This document shows positions 18,902-28,057 of a DNA stretch of 64,000 nt, piece after piece. The stretch comes from Cytophagales bacterium Alg240-R148 (lineage in GTDB: Bacteria; Bacteroidota; Bacteroidia; Cytophagales; Cyclobacteriaceae): NCBI GenBank assembly GCA_900537185.1, contig LS999826.1, positions 1,072,379 through 1,136,378 on the forward strand, in the 5' to 3' direction. Under the pieces are notes generated by a model. The model searched no databases, was not told the origin of the DNA, and saw only the letters and a list, made by a program, of their open reading frames with translations. Position 1 is the first letter of the stretch; every line of letters starts with the position of its first letter. Position numbers and translations under genes: made by a program.

Positions 18902-20320
18902 ATGAAAAAGATAACATTGGTACTTTTTGTTTTTATGGCTGCAACAGCTTCGGCTCAAGATGGTTATAAATTGGACTTTAACTTTGACGATTTAAGTGAC
19001 ACTACCATTTTTTTGGGATCCTATTTTTATGGGGGAAGTACTTTTATAAAGGATACGGCCAGAGTGGATAAACAAGGTAGCGTTTCTTTTGAAAGTCACA
19101 AGCCTTTGCCCGCCGGGATGTACTTCTTGGTATTGGAAAGGTCGAAAGTATTTGATTTTATAGTAGGAGATAACAAAAGATTCAACATCCAGTCTTCCCT
19201 CCAAAATCCATACAAAAACCCAAAAACATCCGATAGGGAAAATAACTTATTTTTTCAAAGCCTTCAATTCAATGCCACCAAACACAAAGAAGCACAACCA
19301 TTTATTGAAGTGTTTTCTGATTCTACACAATCGGTAGAAGCAATAGAAAAAGCCCGAGCTGAGTTTAACAAAATAGACAAAGAAGTATTGGCCTGGAAAA
19401 CAAAGTTGGTAGCAGATAACAAAGGCACTTATTTAGCTAAATTAGTAGATGTTCAAATACCAATTGTAGACAGGCTAGATCCTGCAAAAGTGGAGTCGGA
19501 CCCGGACTATGCTTTTGAGTTTTACAAAGAACACTTCTGGGATAATTTGGATTTGGGAGACGGCTTTTATACGCGGCTCGCGGAACCTGTTTATAAAAAT
19601 AAGTTGTTGAAGTATTTCGAAACACTTGTTTCACCGCATGCCGATTCTGTTGTGAAACAAATCGATTGGTTGGCTGTTAAGGCAAAGCGCAGTTTAGATA
19701 CGTATAAATTTTTCGTTTGGACCTTGGTATTGGAATACCAAGAACCTAAGTACATGGGGCAAGACGCTGTGTTCATCCACCTCAATGATGCTTTTTTTGC
19801 TTCTGGTGAAATGGATTTTTGGGCCAATGCCCAATTGAAAAAAAATGTAAACGATCGGGCACAACAATTGAAAAAGAGCATGATTGGAGCGCCGGCTCCT
19901 GAGCTTAAAATGCAGGATGAAAATTTGGAAGCCCAGTCGTTGCTGGCCATACCCAACCAATATACTGTAGTATATTTTTATGATCCGGATTGTGGGCATT
20001 GCAAAACAGAAACACCAATTCTTAAAAAGTTTATGGATACCAGTACATTTGATGTACAAGTTTATGCCGTTAGTGCAGATACTTCCATGCAAAAGATGCG
20101 GGATTATATTCAAGAAATGGGGTTGGAACAATGGGTGACGGTGAATGGTCCCAGGACATATGTTGGCAATTACCAACAGATATATGATGCAACCAGGACC
20201 CCTACCATTTATGTTTTAAATGAGAAGAAAAAAATTATCGCAAAAAAACTAGATGCCGATCAGTTAGAAGATTTTCTAATGAAATACGAAGCAATAGAGT
20301 CAAAAAAGACCACCGATTAA
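18902..20320 (+). CDS. TlpA-like thiol:disulfide oxidoreductase with DUF4369/DUF5106-type N-domain
   Basis: The 472-residue product has a signal peptide (cleavage near ASAQD). An N-terminal beta-rich region resembling DUF4369 is followed by a helical DUF5106-like region, then a thioredoxin fold with active-site CGHC at Cys364-Cys367 (FYDPDCGHC) and the cis-Pro loop TRTPTIYV. It would act in the periplasm, probably reducing disulfides or maturing cytochromes; many paralogues of this layout exist in Bacteroidota and their substrates are mostly unknown. Its stop codon lies in the loop of a terminator shared with the convergent YciI-like gene. Confidence 0.87.
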   Translation: MKKITLVLFVFMAATASAQDGYKLDFNFDDLSDTTIFLGSYFYGGSTFIKDTARVDKQGSVSFESHKPLPAGMYFLVLERSKVFDFIVGDNKRFNIQSSLQNPYKNPKTSDRENNLFFQSLQFNATKHKEAQPFIEVFSDSTQSVEAIEKARAEFNKIDKEVLAWKTKLVADNKGTYLAKLVDVQIPIVDRLDPAKVESDPDYAFEFYKEHFWDNLDLGDGFYTRLAEPVYKNKLLKYFETLVSPHADSVVKQIDWLAVKAKRSLDTYKFFVWTLVLEYQEPKYMGQDAVFIHLNDAFFASGEMDFWANAQLKKNVNDRAQQLKKSMIGAPAPELKMQDENLEAQSLLAIPNQYTVVYFYDPDCGHCKTETPILKKFMDTSTFDVQVYAVSADTSMQKMRDYIQEMGLEQWVTVNGPRTYVGNYQQIYDATRTPTIYVLNEKKKIIAKKLDADQLEDFLMKYEAIESKKTTD

Positions 20321-20331
20321 TGGTCTTTTTT
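20302..20331. terminator. Bidirectional terminator enclosing two stop codons
   Basis: A perfect 11-bp stem AAAAAAGACCA / TGGTCTTTTTT has an 8-base loop that holds the stop codons of both convergent genes (plus stop 20318-20320, minus stop 20317-20319). The hairpin is therefore made of the last codons of both genes. Confidence 0.88.
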
Positions 20332-20826
20332 GCTTATTTTTTTGTGGGTTGCAGCAATGCCAACCAATGCGGCTGAACCATACCAAGGCCTCAATTCCAT
20401 AATTAACCTGCCTGCTTGTACGGCAGGGTCGGAGGCAGTAAGTGCCTTGGCTTCTTCCAAACTACCAACGTCAAAAACGTAAATGCCCTTTACTTCGTAA
20501 TCGGGTTCAACAAAAGGACCGGCAAGAACAAGTTGACCTGATTCAGCCATTTTGTTGATGTTTTCCATATGGGCCTGTTGAATTTCAACCGCCTCTGTAC
20601 TGTCTTGGTCTCTATTGGGGCCTTCTTTCAAATAAGCAATAATAAATTGTTTCATCCCATAATCATCGGCCCCATATTGTTGGGCCAAGGCTGAGTCGTA
20701 TTGAGAGTCAGAATTGTCTTTTTCTATTGCCTGTGTGGTTGGTTCGGTTTCCTGTTGTTCAGCTGGTGATGTGCAGGCCAATGATGCCAATACCAAACAT
20801 ACGGATGTTACAAGGAGTGCTTTCAT
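20317..20826 (-). CDS. YciI-like domain lipoprotein
   Basis: The 169-residue product begins with a lipoprotein signal (lipobox ASLAC, Cys18), followed by a short low-complexity Glu/Thr/Asp spacer and a ferredoxin-like YciI (YCII) domain from about residue 55 (KQFIIAYLKEGPN) to the end. YciI domains are related to muconolactone isomerase and EthD folds; a secreted, lipid-anchored version is less usual and its function is not known. It starts 3 bases after menE, so the two are probably cotranscribed. The 3' end overlaps the convergent TlpA-like gene by 4 bases. Confidence 0.8.
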   Translation of the reverse strand: MKALLVTSVCLVLASLACTSPAEQQETEPTTQAIEKDNSDSQYDSALAQQYGADDYGMKQFIIAYLKEGPNRDQDSTEAVEIQQAHMENINKMAESGQLVLAGPFVEPDYEVKGIYVFDVGSLEEAKALTASDPAVQAGRLIMELRPWYGSAALVGIAATHKKISKKDH

Positions 20827-20829
20827 ACC

Positions 20830-21948
20830 TTATAAGGTAATGATTTCTTCTGCTTTTGTCAAAATGAGTCGGTTCAATTCTATTCGATTTATTTTTCCAT
20901 TTTGAGTATGCGGAAGGGATTTCATGAAAAGTACTTGTTTTGGAAAATTGTGTTTTTTGAACTTTGGCCGGATGTGCAGTAAATGCTCCATCCATTTCTC
21001 TGACCAAACCCCCTGGACCACTAAAACGGCTGCGCGGCCTAATTTTTTATCAGGTAAACTGCCTACGAACAAAGAAAGGGCTTCTGTTGTAGTGGGTAAT
21101 AATTGAATAATCTCATTTTCTATTGTTTCTGGATTGAGTTTGATACCACCGCTGTTGATGATGAAATCTTTGCGTCCCCGCCAAAAAAACTGGTTGGAAG
21201 ACAATAATTCTACTATATCTGTAGTGGTTAGCCATTGGTTGTCCGTGATTTTAGATTGCACCATTAAAGTACCTTCGTTACTCGCTTTAATTTGCACGTC
21301 TCCTAAAATAATAAAAGGCTGTTGGTTGAGTAGTTCATTTATTGGCTTCAAAGCTATGTGCGAAACAGTTTCTGTCATACCGTAAGTGGCATAGCTGTGG
21401 TTGTTAAATTGAGCCAATTGAGATTGGGCTGGGGTGGAAAGAGGCCCTCCTCCAACGATAATATTCTCGATTGATTGTAAAAATAAAACCCCTGCATCGG
21501 ACCCCAAACACGTTTCAATTTGCATGGGTACCATAGCTGCAAAAGTAAATGGAGCTCCATCCAGGTATTCAAAAGGAGTAGAGCTAGGTGGAACGACAAC
21601 AACGGTTGCCCCAACTTCCATAGCCCTAACCAGCATCATTTTACCTCCGACATAGTTGGGGTCAAGACAAAGCAAAAACTTGGAACCATTGTTTAAATTA
21701 AAAAAAGCATTGGTTTGTTGGGCACTCCATATCATTTTTTGTCGTTCCAACACTATCAATTTGGCTTGGCCCGTAGAACCCGAACTGTATTGTTTAAATG
21801 TTTCTTGGCCAAGCATCCAGTTGGTGCAAAATTCTATCACTTGGTTTTCGTATGCATTTTGGGAATTGGTATTCGAACCACTTTTAATGTGCTCCAATGT
21901 TATAACTCGATTGGTAAGAGGGAAATGCAAACTGAATTTATTTGTCAT
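20830..21948 (-). CDS. menE: o-Succinylbenzoate-CoA ligase-like AMP-forming enzyme
   Basis: The 372-residue protein is a short ANL-family ligase. The phosphate-binding loop is YSSGSTGQAK (54-63), the adenine-motif region is YATYGMTETVSHIA, and the hinge has WRGRKDFIINSGGIKLNPE. The C-terminal lysine motif is near QNGKINRIEL. Its compact size and motif set match the MenE of Bacteroidota, which activates o-succinylbenzoate for menaquinone. The other men genes are not in this window, so the assignment relies on family resemblance only. It forms a two-gene unit with the YciI-like lipoprotein. Confidence 0.8.
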   Translation of the reverse strand: MTNKFSLHFPLTNRVITLEHIKSGSNTNSQNAYENQVIEFCTNWMLGQETFKQYSSGSTGQAKLIVLERQKMIWSAQQTNAFFNLNNGSKFLLCLDPNYVGGKMMLVRAMEVGATVVVVPPSSTPFEYLDGAPFTFAAMVPMQIETCLGSDAGVLFLQSIENIIVGGGPLSTPAQSQLAQFNNHSYATYGMTETVSHIALKPINELLNQQPFIILGDVQIKASNEGTLMVQSKITDNQWLTTTDIVELLSSNQFFWRGRKDFIINSGGIKLNPETIENEIIQLLPTTTEALSLFVGSLPDKKLGRAAVLVVQGVWSEKWMEHLLHIRPKFKKHNFPKQVLFMKSLPHTQNGKINRIELNRLILTKAEEIITL

Positions 21949-22026
21949 CTGAAATTTGTAAATGAGCTGGAAATTGTAATCTTTGTTTAGTGGCCGTAAT
22001 TTAAAGAGTCTTTAATAAATAATCCT

Positions 22027-24246
22027 ATGTCCTTAAATAAAAAGAAAGGTGCCTTTGGTACCGCTCCTGTTTTTTTTACTGCAATATCCACCATTTTAGG
22101 GGCTATTATGTTTCTGCGGTTTGGTTATGCAGTTGGGAATTTGGGTTTTTATGGTACTTTAGGTGTAATTGTTTTAGGACACCTGGTGACCATTCCAACT
22201 GCCATGGCTATTGCCGAAATTGCAACCAATCAAAAAGTAGAAGGAGGGGGAGAATATTTTATTATTTCAAGGTCTTTTGGTATTAACATCGGAGCAGCCA
22301 TTGGGGTTGCACTGTACCTTTCTCAAGCCATTAGTGTGGCGTTTTATGTAATTGCATTTGCCGAAGCCTTTGATCCTTTGGTGCTATGGGCTAAGGCAGA
22401 ATTTGGTTTGCCGTTTTTTGACAAACGGATGATCAGTTTTCCAGCCACTTTGTTGCTTTCTTGGCTGATGATCAAAAAGGGTGCTGATCTGGGAACCAAG
22501 GCATTGTACGCTGTAGTAGCGATTTTAATTCTGGCTCTTGCATTTTTCTTTGCGGGGATGACAGAATACAGGTTGGGCTTGGAAACAATTGAGTTGAACA
22601 AACACGTTAACAATCCAGATGATTTCTTTTATGTTTTTGCTATTGTATTCCCAGCATTTACAGGTATGACTGCCGGTGTGGGGCTGTCTGGCGATTTAAA
22701 AGACCCCAAAAAATCCATACCAGTTGGGACCCTGGCTGCTACGCTTACGGGCATGGTTTTGTACGTTTTAATTGCCTATAAGTTAATGGTATCTGCGAGT
22801 CCGGAAGATTTAGTAGGAGAAGGGTTGGTGATGAGTCAAATTTCTAGATGGCCGCTGATTATTCCTATCGGCCTAGCAGCAGCAACTATTTCTTCGGCCT
22901 TGGGCAGCATTATGGTTGCGCCAAGAACGTTGCAAGCCCTTGCGTCGGATAAAATTTTCCCCTTTCAAAAGATGAACAGCTTTTTAGCCAAGGGCAAGCC
23001 AGTTACAAAAGAACCTACCAATGCGACCCTAGTAACAAGTGGGTTGGCACTTGTTTTTGTGATGGCGGGAGATGTAAACGTGGTGGCCAAAATAATCTCC
23101 ATGTTTTTTATGATTACCTATGGTTCTATCTGCCTAATTTCATTTTTGAATCACTTTGCAGCGGACCCTTCTTACAGGCCTTCTTTTAAGTCCAAATGGA
23201 TTATTTCAGCCTTGGGTGCCGTGCTTTGTTTGTACATGATGTTCAGTATGGATGCCCAATACGCTTTGATTTCGGTAGTTTTAATGACTGTTTTATACTT
23301 GATTATCAATCAAACTCAAAAAAGCAACGAGGGGCTTGCAAAAATATTCCAAGGAGCCATGTTTCAATTGAGTAGGCAAATTCAGATTTTCATCCAAAAT
23401 GCGAAAAGAAATGAAGAAAGTTGGAGGCCTAGTGTGATCTGTATCTCTTCTGACTTTTTTGAAAGGCCAAACGCTTTCAATTTTATGCGGTGGTTGTCGC
23501 ATCGCTATGGCTTTGGTACCTATTTGCACTACATCAATGGCTATTTTAGCAATGAGGCTAGTATTGGAGCAAAAGAGCAACTGGCAAAGATGATTGAGGT
23601 GGCAGTGGAAAACAAAAGCAATGTTTATCTGGATACATTAATTTCTCCAAGTTACACGAGTGCCATTGCCCAAGCCATGCAATTGCCTTCTGTATCAGGA
23701 AAGGAACTCAACATGCTTTTGTTTGAATTTTCAAAATCAGAACCCGAATCTGTGAATCCTATAACAGAAAACCTAGCTTTGGCTAAATCTGCTGAATTGG
23801 ATGTATGTGTATTGGCCACAGGTCAAAAAGGCTTTGGTTTCAAACGAAGGGTGCATATTTGGATTACCGCACAGGACTTTATCAATGGTAATTTGATGAT
23901 CATGTTGGGGTATGTGTTGATGGGACACCCAGATTGGAAAAAGGCAGAAATTGAACTGATGACCCTTTTCCCGCAAAAAGATTTGGAAGAGCAAAAAAAC
24001 AAACTCTTGGATTTAATTAAAACTGGAAGGTTGCCTATATCCCCTAATAATGTTACAGTAGTAGAACAGCTGGAAGATGTTGGCGTAAAAGAAGTAATTA
24101 AGAGCAAATCAAAAGAAGCCGATTTGACTATTGTTGGCTTCCATTTGGAGGCTATCAAACAATTGGGTAGCGAAGTTTTTCTTGGTTATGAAGACATAGG
24201 CAATCTCTTATTTGTAAGTGCCTCCAGCAGAAAAACCATTCAGTAA
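22027..24246 (+). CDS. Cation-chloride cotransporter homologue (SLC12/APC superfamily)
   Basis: The 739-residue membrane protein has about 12 transmembrane helices in residues 15-440. TM1 carries the unwound-helix signature (TILGAIMFLRFGYAVGNLG) that is typical of the Na-K-2Cl/K-Cl family. A cytoplasmic C-terminal domain of about 300 residues follows, with a UspA-like fold seen in other CCCs. It is likely to move Cl- with Na+ or K+. The neighbours give no clue to the substrate; the gene is flanked by a divergent menE and a convergent LOG gene (1-base gap). Confidence 0.88.
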   Translation: MSLNKKKGAFGTAPVFFTAISTILGAIMFLRFGYAVGNLGFYGTLGVIVLGHLVTIPTAMAIAEIATNQKVEGGGEYFIISRSFGINIGAAIGVALYLSQAISVAFYVIAFAEAFDPLVLWAKAEFGLPFFDKRMISFPATLLLSWLMIKKGADLGTKALYAVVAILILALAFFFAGMTEYRLGLETIELNKHVNNPDDFFYVFAIVFPAFTGMTAGVGLSGDLKDPKKSIPVGTLAATLTGMVLYVLIAYKLMVSASPEDLVGEGLVMSQISRWPLIIPIGLAAATISSALGSIMVAPRTLQALASDKIFPFQKMNSFLAKGKPVTKEPTNATLVTSGLALVFVMAGDVNVVAKIISMFFMITYGSICLISFLNHFAADPSYRPSFKSKWIISALGAVLCLYMMFSMDAQYALISVVLMTVLYLIINQTQKSNEGLAKIFQGAMFQLSRQIQIFIQNAKRNEESWRPSVICISSDFFERPNAFNFMRWLSHRYGFGTYLHYINGYFSNEASIGAKEQLAKMIEVAVENKSNVYLDTLISPSYTSAIAQAMQLPSVSGKELNMLLFEFSKSEPESVNPITENLALAKSAELDVCVLATGQKGFGFKRRVHIWITAQDFINGNLMIMLGYVLMGHPDWKKAEIELMTLFPQKDLEEQKNKLLDLIKTGRLPISPNNVTVVEQLEDVGVKEVIKSKSKEADLTIVGFHLEAIKQLGSEVFLGYEDIGNLLFVSASSRKTIQ

Positions 24247-24247
24247 A

Positions 24248-24835
24248 TTACCGTTCCTTTTTTTCGAGCCATTTTGTACTATAGGTGACTTTGTGTTGCA
24301 GCAAAGCGGGCAATAAGTCTTCTGGTTTTTCTTTCCAAACCAGACCTCCCATACTTTCTGTCTTTAGAAATCCTTCGCGAATCATGTTTTCCAAAAGGCG
24401 CAAAAGGCCATCGTAGTAACCGTTGGAGTTTAATATTCCAATGGGTTTGGAATGAATGCCAAGTTGGTTCCAAGTAAAACATTCAAAAAATTCATCCATG
24501 GTGCCTATACCACCAGGAACAATAATAAAAGCATCGCTTAGATCGGTCATTAATGCCTTCCGTTCGTGCATGGTAGCAACAATGTGTAATTTGGATAGGT
24601 TTTGGTGTGCTTTCTCGTACCCTACTAACTTTTCTGTAATCACCCCGGTCACTTTTCCTTTTTGGCGAATCATTTCGTCTGCAATTAGCCCCATCAACCC
24701 AACATTGCCTCCCCCGTAAACCAGTTCAACGGATTTTTCAGCCATCATTTGAATCAATTTCAATGTGTGTTGGGCATAGGATTCTAAGCGCCCAGTATTG
24801 GAACCACAAAATACTGCTATGCTGTTGATGCTCAT
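24248..24835 (-). CDS. LOG-family nucleotide 5'-monophosphate phosphoribohydrolase
   Basis: The 195-residue Rossmann-fold protein has the family motif PGGIGTMDE (107-115) and the N-terminal GGGNVGLMG loop. LOG enzymes cleave purine nucleotides, including cytokinin ribotides in plants, releasing the base; bacterial members are often annotated as lysine decarboxylase, which is wrong. The gene is monocistronic, ending 1 base from the convergent transporter gene. Confidence 0.9.
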   Translation of the reverse strand: MSINSIAVFCGSNTGRLESYAQHTLKLIQMMAEKSVELVYGGGNVGLMGLIADEMIRQKGKVTGVITEKLVGYEKAHQNLSKLHIVATMHERKALMTDLSDAFIIVPGGIGTMDEFFECFTWNQLGIHSKPIGILNSNGYYDGLLRLLENMIREGFLKTESMGGLVWKEKPEDLLPALLQHKVTYSTKWLEKKER

Positions 24836-25018
24836 TTTTTTACTTGTTTTTATCGGGTCTTCAATAAGAAATGTTCAATTAATTATTACCTTCCTTAAAA
24901 GAACGGACTAAATATACATGGAAGGTTTGAAAATGGTAAATAATTGCCTATTTTATTATTGCTTAAATGTATGGCACGGCTTGCAATGATCGGCTTATGA
25001 TGACAACGAATGAATTGA

Positions 25019-28000
25019 ATGAGGAGTAAACATTTAAATCTTTTGATGCTCTTATTTTTTGTGGGCTCAGGTCTTTTTGGGCAAGTTTCAAAAACTGGCT
25101 TTGATGTTTCCATAGAAAAATTGGTGATGGACCAATGGACCACCGATGAAGGGCTAATTTCCAATAACATTACCTCTGTTTTTTTCTCTAAATCTGGAGA
25201 ACTGTGGATCACCACTTTTAACGGTGCCATGCGGTTTGATGGCAGTGAATTCGAATTGTTTGATAAGGTTAGAATCCCGCAATTAAAAACCAATGCATTT
25301 TATTCCATTAACGAATGTGACGAAGGATACTTGTTGTTTTCTTCTCAAAGCTCGGGCATACAAAAATTTCAAAACGGGCAATTTTCTGCAGTAGGAGTAA
25401 ACGATCAAATACCTCAATCCATTCGGACGGTATTGTACGATTCGAAGGGGAAAATGTGGACTGGGTCCAATAGTGCCGGTTTGTTTGTTGTTTCCGAACA
25501 AGGGGTGGATTCGGTAGAACATGGTGCCTTTAAAAACGTTATACTATCTTCTATAATTGAGGCCAACGATGGTACTGTCTATGTCGGAACCGAGGGCAGG
25601 GGAGTAGTCCAAATAAAAGGCGCCTCCATAAAGGTGCTCAATGAAAACAATGGTTTGAATGATGCCCTGGTCAATACGCTTTATTTGGCTAAAAATGGAG
25701 ATGTAATTGTAGGTTCTTTTCAAGGGTTGAATGCCATTAGAGGGGATACCATTCATACTTTTGACAAACTAAAAAGGTTTGAAGTTAACAACGTTATTGA
25801 AGATGATTTCGGAAACTATTGGCTTGGAACTGAACAAGGCTTGGTGCGGTATAATATAAAGGAAGACCAGGTAGAGTTATTTGGAGAAGAACATGGTTTG
25901 CCAGCCAGTCAAATTTCTGGTTTAACATTTGACAATGAAAACAATTTGTGGCTGGGTACAAAAAAGGCTGGCCTTTTGAAGTTTAGCACAGGCAAATTTT
26001 TAAATTATTCTACCAATGATGGGCTGACATCGGCAAGGATCAATATTATTTCCCAAATAGGCGATCAATTTTTGGTTGGGTCGGATGATGGCAATGTTAA
26101 TGTTATTGATGAATCAGGTAGTATAGAGCGCTTGAATTTGAATCAAAATTTAAATGGGCAGGGTGTAAGAGATATCAAAGTAAATAAAAACGGCGATTTG
26201 TTGATTGGTTCTTATAACGGTTTGTTGCAGGTTACAAAAGAAGGAAATGAAACACTCTTGACCGTCGAGGAAGGGTTAGGGTCCAATAAAGTTAGAACGA
26301 TACTAATAGATGCGAATAATGACACGTGGTTGGGCACAAGAACCAATGGCATAACGGTATTAAAAGACGGGGGAGGGATTGAAATTTTAAATGTAAACAC
26401 TGGCCTTAGCTCTAACTTTGTACTCTGTATAGAGGAGGACAAGGATGGTGTTAAGTGGATAGGAACCCATAGTGGTGGTTTGGATATTCTAAAGCAAGAT
26501 GGAAGCATTGAAAATGTAGCACCAATTATCGGAAGGGCCGGTTTTCTTATCTTTAATCTAACTTTTGATGATCTGTTGGATGTGGTTTGGTTGGCTACCA
26601 ACACAGGCTTGCATTATTACGATGCTGGACAAATTAAAAAAATTGAATTTATTTCTACCAAGCCTGTCGAGACCATTTTTGATGTTGTTTTAGATGAAAA
26701 TCACAATTTATGGATGTCCTCTAACTTGGGCTTATTAAAAATAGAAGAATCTACCCTTGCAGCTGTTGTTAACAACGAAGCTTCTGGGGCAGCAGTGACA
26801 ATATTTGATGACCACGATGGTATGTTGATCGCAGAATGTACCGGTGCAACAAGGAGTACATTAGACGATGAAGGAAGGGTCTGGGTACCCACGTTGCAAG
26901 GGGTGTCGGTTATCAACCCAAGTGCTTATAGTTCTAATTTGTACGTGCCGCCGGTAAAGGTAACGTCTTTCCAAGTGGATGATTCCTTGTTTTTCATGGA
27001 AGACAAGTTGAAAGTTATTCCGGTGGAACCGGGTAACATAAGGTTCATAATCAATTATACTTCTTTAAGTTATGCATCACCTGAAAAGGTTCGATTCAAA
27101 TACAGGCTAAAGGGAGTGGATAAGGAATGGGAATTTGTGGAGAATTTGCGTTCGGTGGATTATACCAATTTAGGACCTGATTTGTATGAATTTGAAGTAT
27201 TCGGAAGCAACAATGATGGGGTATGGAACGAGGAACCTGCCGTTTTAATGTTTCGTGTTAAACCCTATTTTTACCAAACCATATGGTTTTATTTCCTGTG
27301 TATAGGGGTGATGGTATTTGTTTTTTGGCTGTATTTTGAGTTTAGAGTAAAAAAAATGCGGCGTGTAAACCAAGAGCTTTTAAAGTTAAATGAAGAACTC
27401 GATCGGTTTGTATACAGCGCTTCCCACGATTTACGTGCCCCACTTACATCTGTGCTTGGCTTGGTGGAAATCGCCCGACTAGACCCTAGTGCTTCTAGTA
27501 AAGATAAAAGCATTGAACTGATTGGGAAAAGTGTTCTAAAGTTAGATGGTTTTATTAAAGATATTATTGACTATTCAAGAAATAAAAGGTCTGAAATTGA
27601 AATACTGGAAGTAGATTTTGAGAAACTAATTCATGAAACCTACGAACAATTAAAGTATTTGGATACTAAAAATCAGATTTTTAAAGAGCTGGATATTAAT
27701 TTGAAAACCCCTTTTGTATCAGACCCCAGAAGAATTAGCGTAATTTTTAAAAATTTGATTGGAAATGGCATCAAATACCATCGACTTAATACAAAAGAAA
27801 AAGCTTTTATAAAGGTAAAGGTAAAACCCTATAAAAAGGGAGTGGAGGTAGTAGTAGAGGACAATGGAAAAGGCATTCAGGAGGAACATGTTCAAAACAT
27901 ATTTAAAATGTTTTACAGGGCAGCAGAAGATAGCAAAGGATCTGGTTTGGGGCTTTACATCGTAAAAGAAACAGTCGACAAACTCAAGGGAACCATTGAA

Positions 28001-28057
28001 GTACAATCCATTTATGGCGCTGGTACAGTGTTTAAGATTTACTTGCCTTGTTTTTGA
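25019..28057 (+). CDS. Periplasmic-propeller sensor histidine kinase
   Basis: This 1012-residue protein has a signal peptide, then about 14 two-component-regulator propeller blades (about 40-640; repeated W-x-G-T-x-x-G-L motifs), a Y_Y_Y domain (about 655-740), a transmembrane helix (about 755-780), and a HisKA domain with phospho-accepting His803 in ASHDLRAPL. The HATPase_c domain shows N-box GNGIKYH, DNGKGIQ and GSGLGLYIVK. Unlike classical hybrid two-component systems it has no receiver or AraC-type HTH, so it needs a separate response regulator, none of which lies nearby. The ligand is unknown. The last 19 bases overlap the convergent LRR gene. Confidence 0.93.
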   Translation: MRSKHLNLLMLLFFVGSGLFGQVSKTGFDVSIEKLVMDQWTTDEGLISNNITSVFFSKSGELWITTFNGAMRFDGSEFELFDKVRIPQLKTNAFYSINECDEGYLLFSSQSSGIQKFQNGQFSAVGVNDQIPQSIRTVLYDSKGKMWTGSNSAGLFVVSEQGVDSVEHGAFKNVILSSIIEANDGTVYVGTEGRGVVQIKGASIKVLNENNGLNDALVNTLYLAKNGDVIVGSFQGLNAIRGDTIHTFDKLKRFEVNNVIEDDFGNYWLGTEQGLVRYNIKEDQVELFGEEHGLPASQISGLTFDNENNLWLGTKKAGLLKFSTGKFLNYSTNDGLTSARINIISQIGDQFLVGSDDGNVNVIDESGSIERLNLNQNLNGQGVRDIKVNKNGDLLIGSYNGLLQVTKEGNETLLTVEEGLGSNKVRTILIDANNDTWLGTRTNGITVLKDGGGIEILNVNTGLSSNFVLCIEEDKDGVKWIGTHSGGLDILKQDGSIENVAPIIGRAGFLIFNLTFDDLLDVVWLATNTGLHYYDAGQIKKIEFISTKPVETIFDVVLDENHNLWMSSNLGLLKIEESTLAAVVNNEASGAAVTIFDDHDGMLIAECTGATRSTLDDEGRVWVPTLQGVSVINPSAYSSNLYVPPVKVTSFQVDDSLFFMEDKLKVIPVEPGNIRFIINYTSLSYASPEKVRFKYRLKGVDKEWEFVENLRSVDYTNLGPDLYEFEVFGSNNDGVWNEEPAVLMFRVKPYFYQTIWFYFLCIGVMVFVFWLYFEFRVKKMRRVNQELLKLNEELDRFVYSASHDLRAPLTSVLGLVEIARLDPSASSKDKSIELIGKSVLKLDGFIKDIIDYSRNKRSEIEILEVDFEKLIHETYEQLKYLDTKNQIFKELDINLKTPFVSDPRRISVIFKNLIGNGIKYHRLNTKEKAFIKVKVKPYKKGVEVVVEDNGKGIQEEHVQNIFKMFYRAAEDSKGSGLGLYIVKETVDKLKGTIEVQSIYGAGTVFKIYLPCF

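Noticed and set aside
24836-25018. Small RNA or riboswitch in the gap between the LOG and propeller sensor genes
   Set aside because: No stable hairpin, conserved motif or promoter/terminator pair was seen in these 183 bases.
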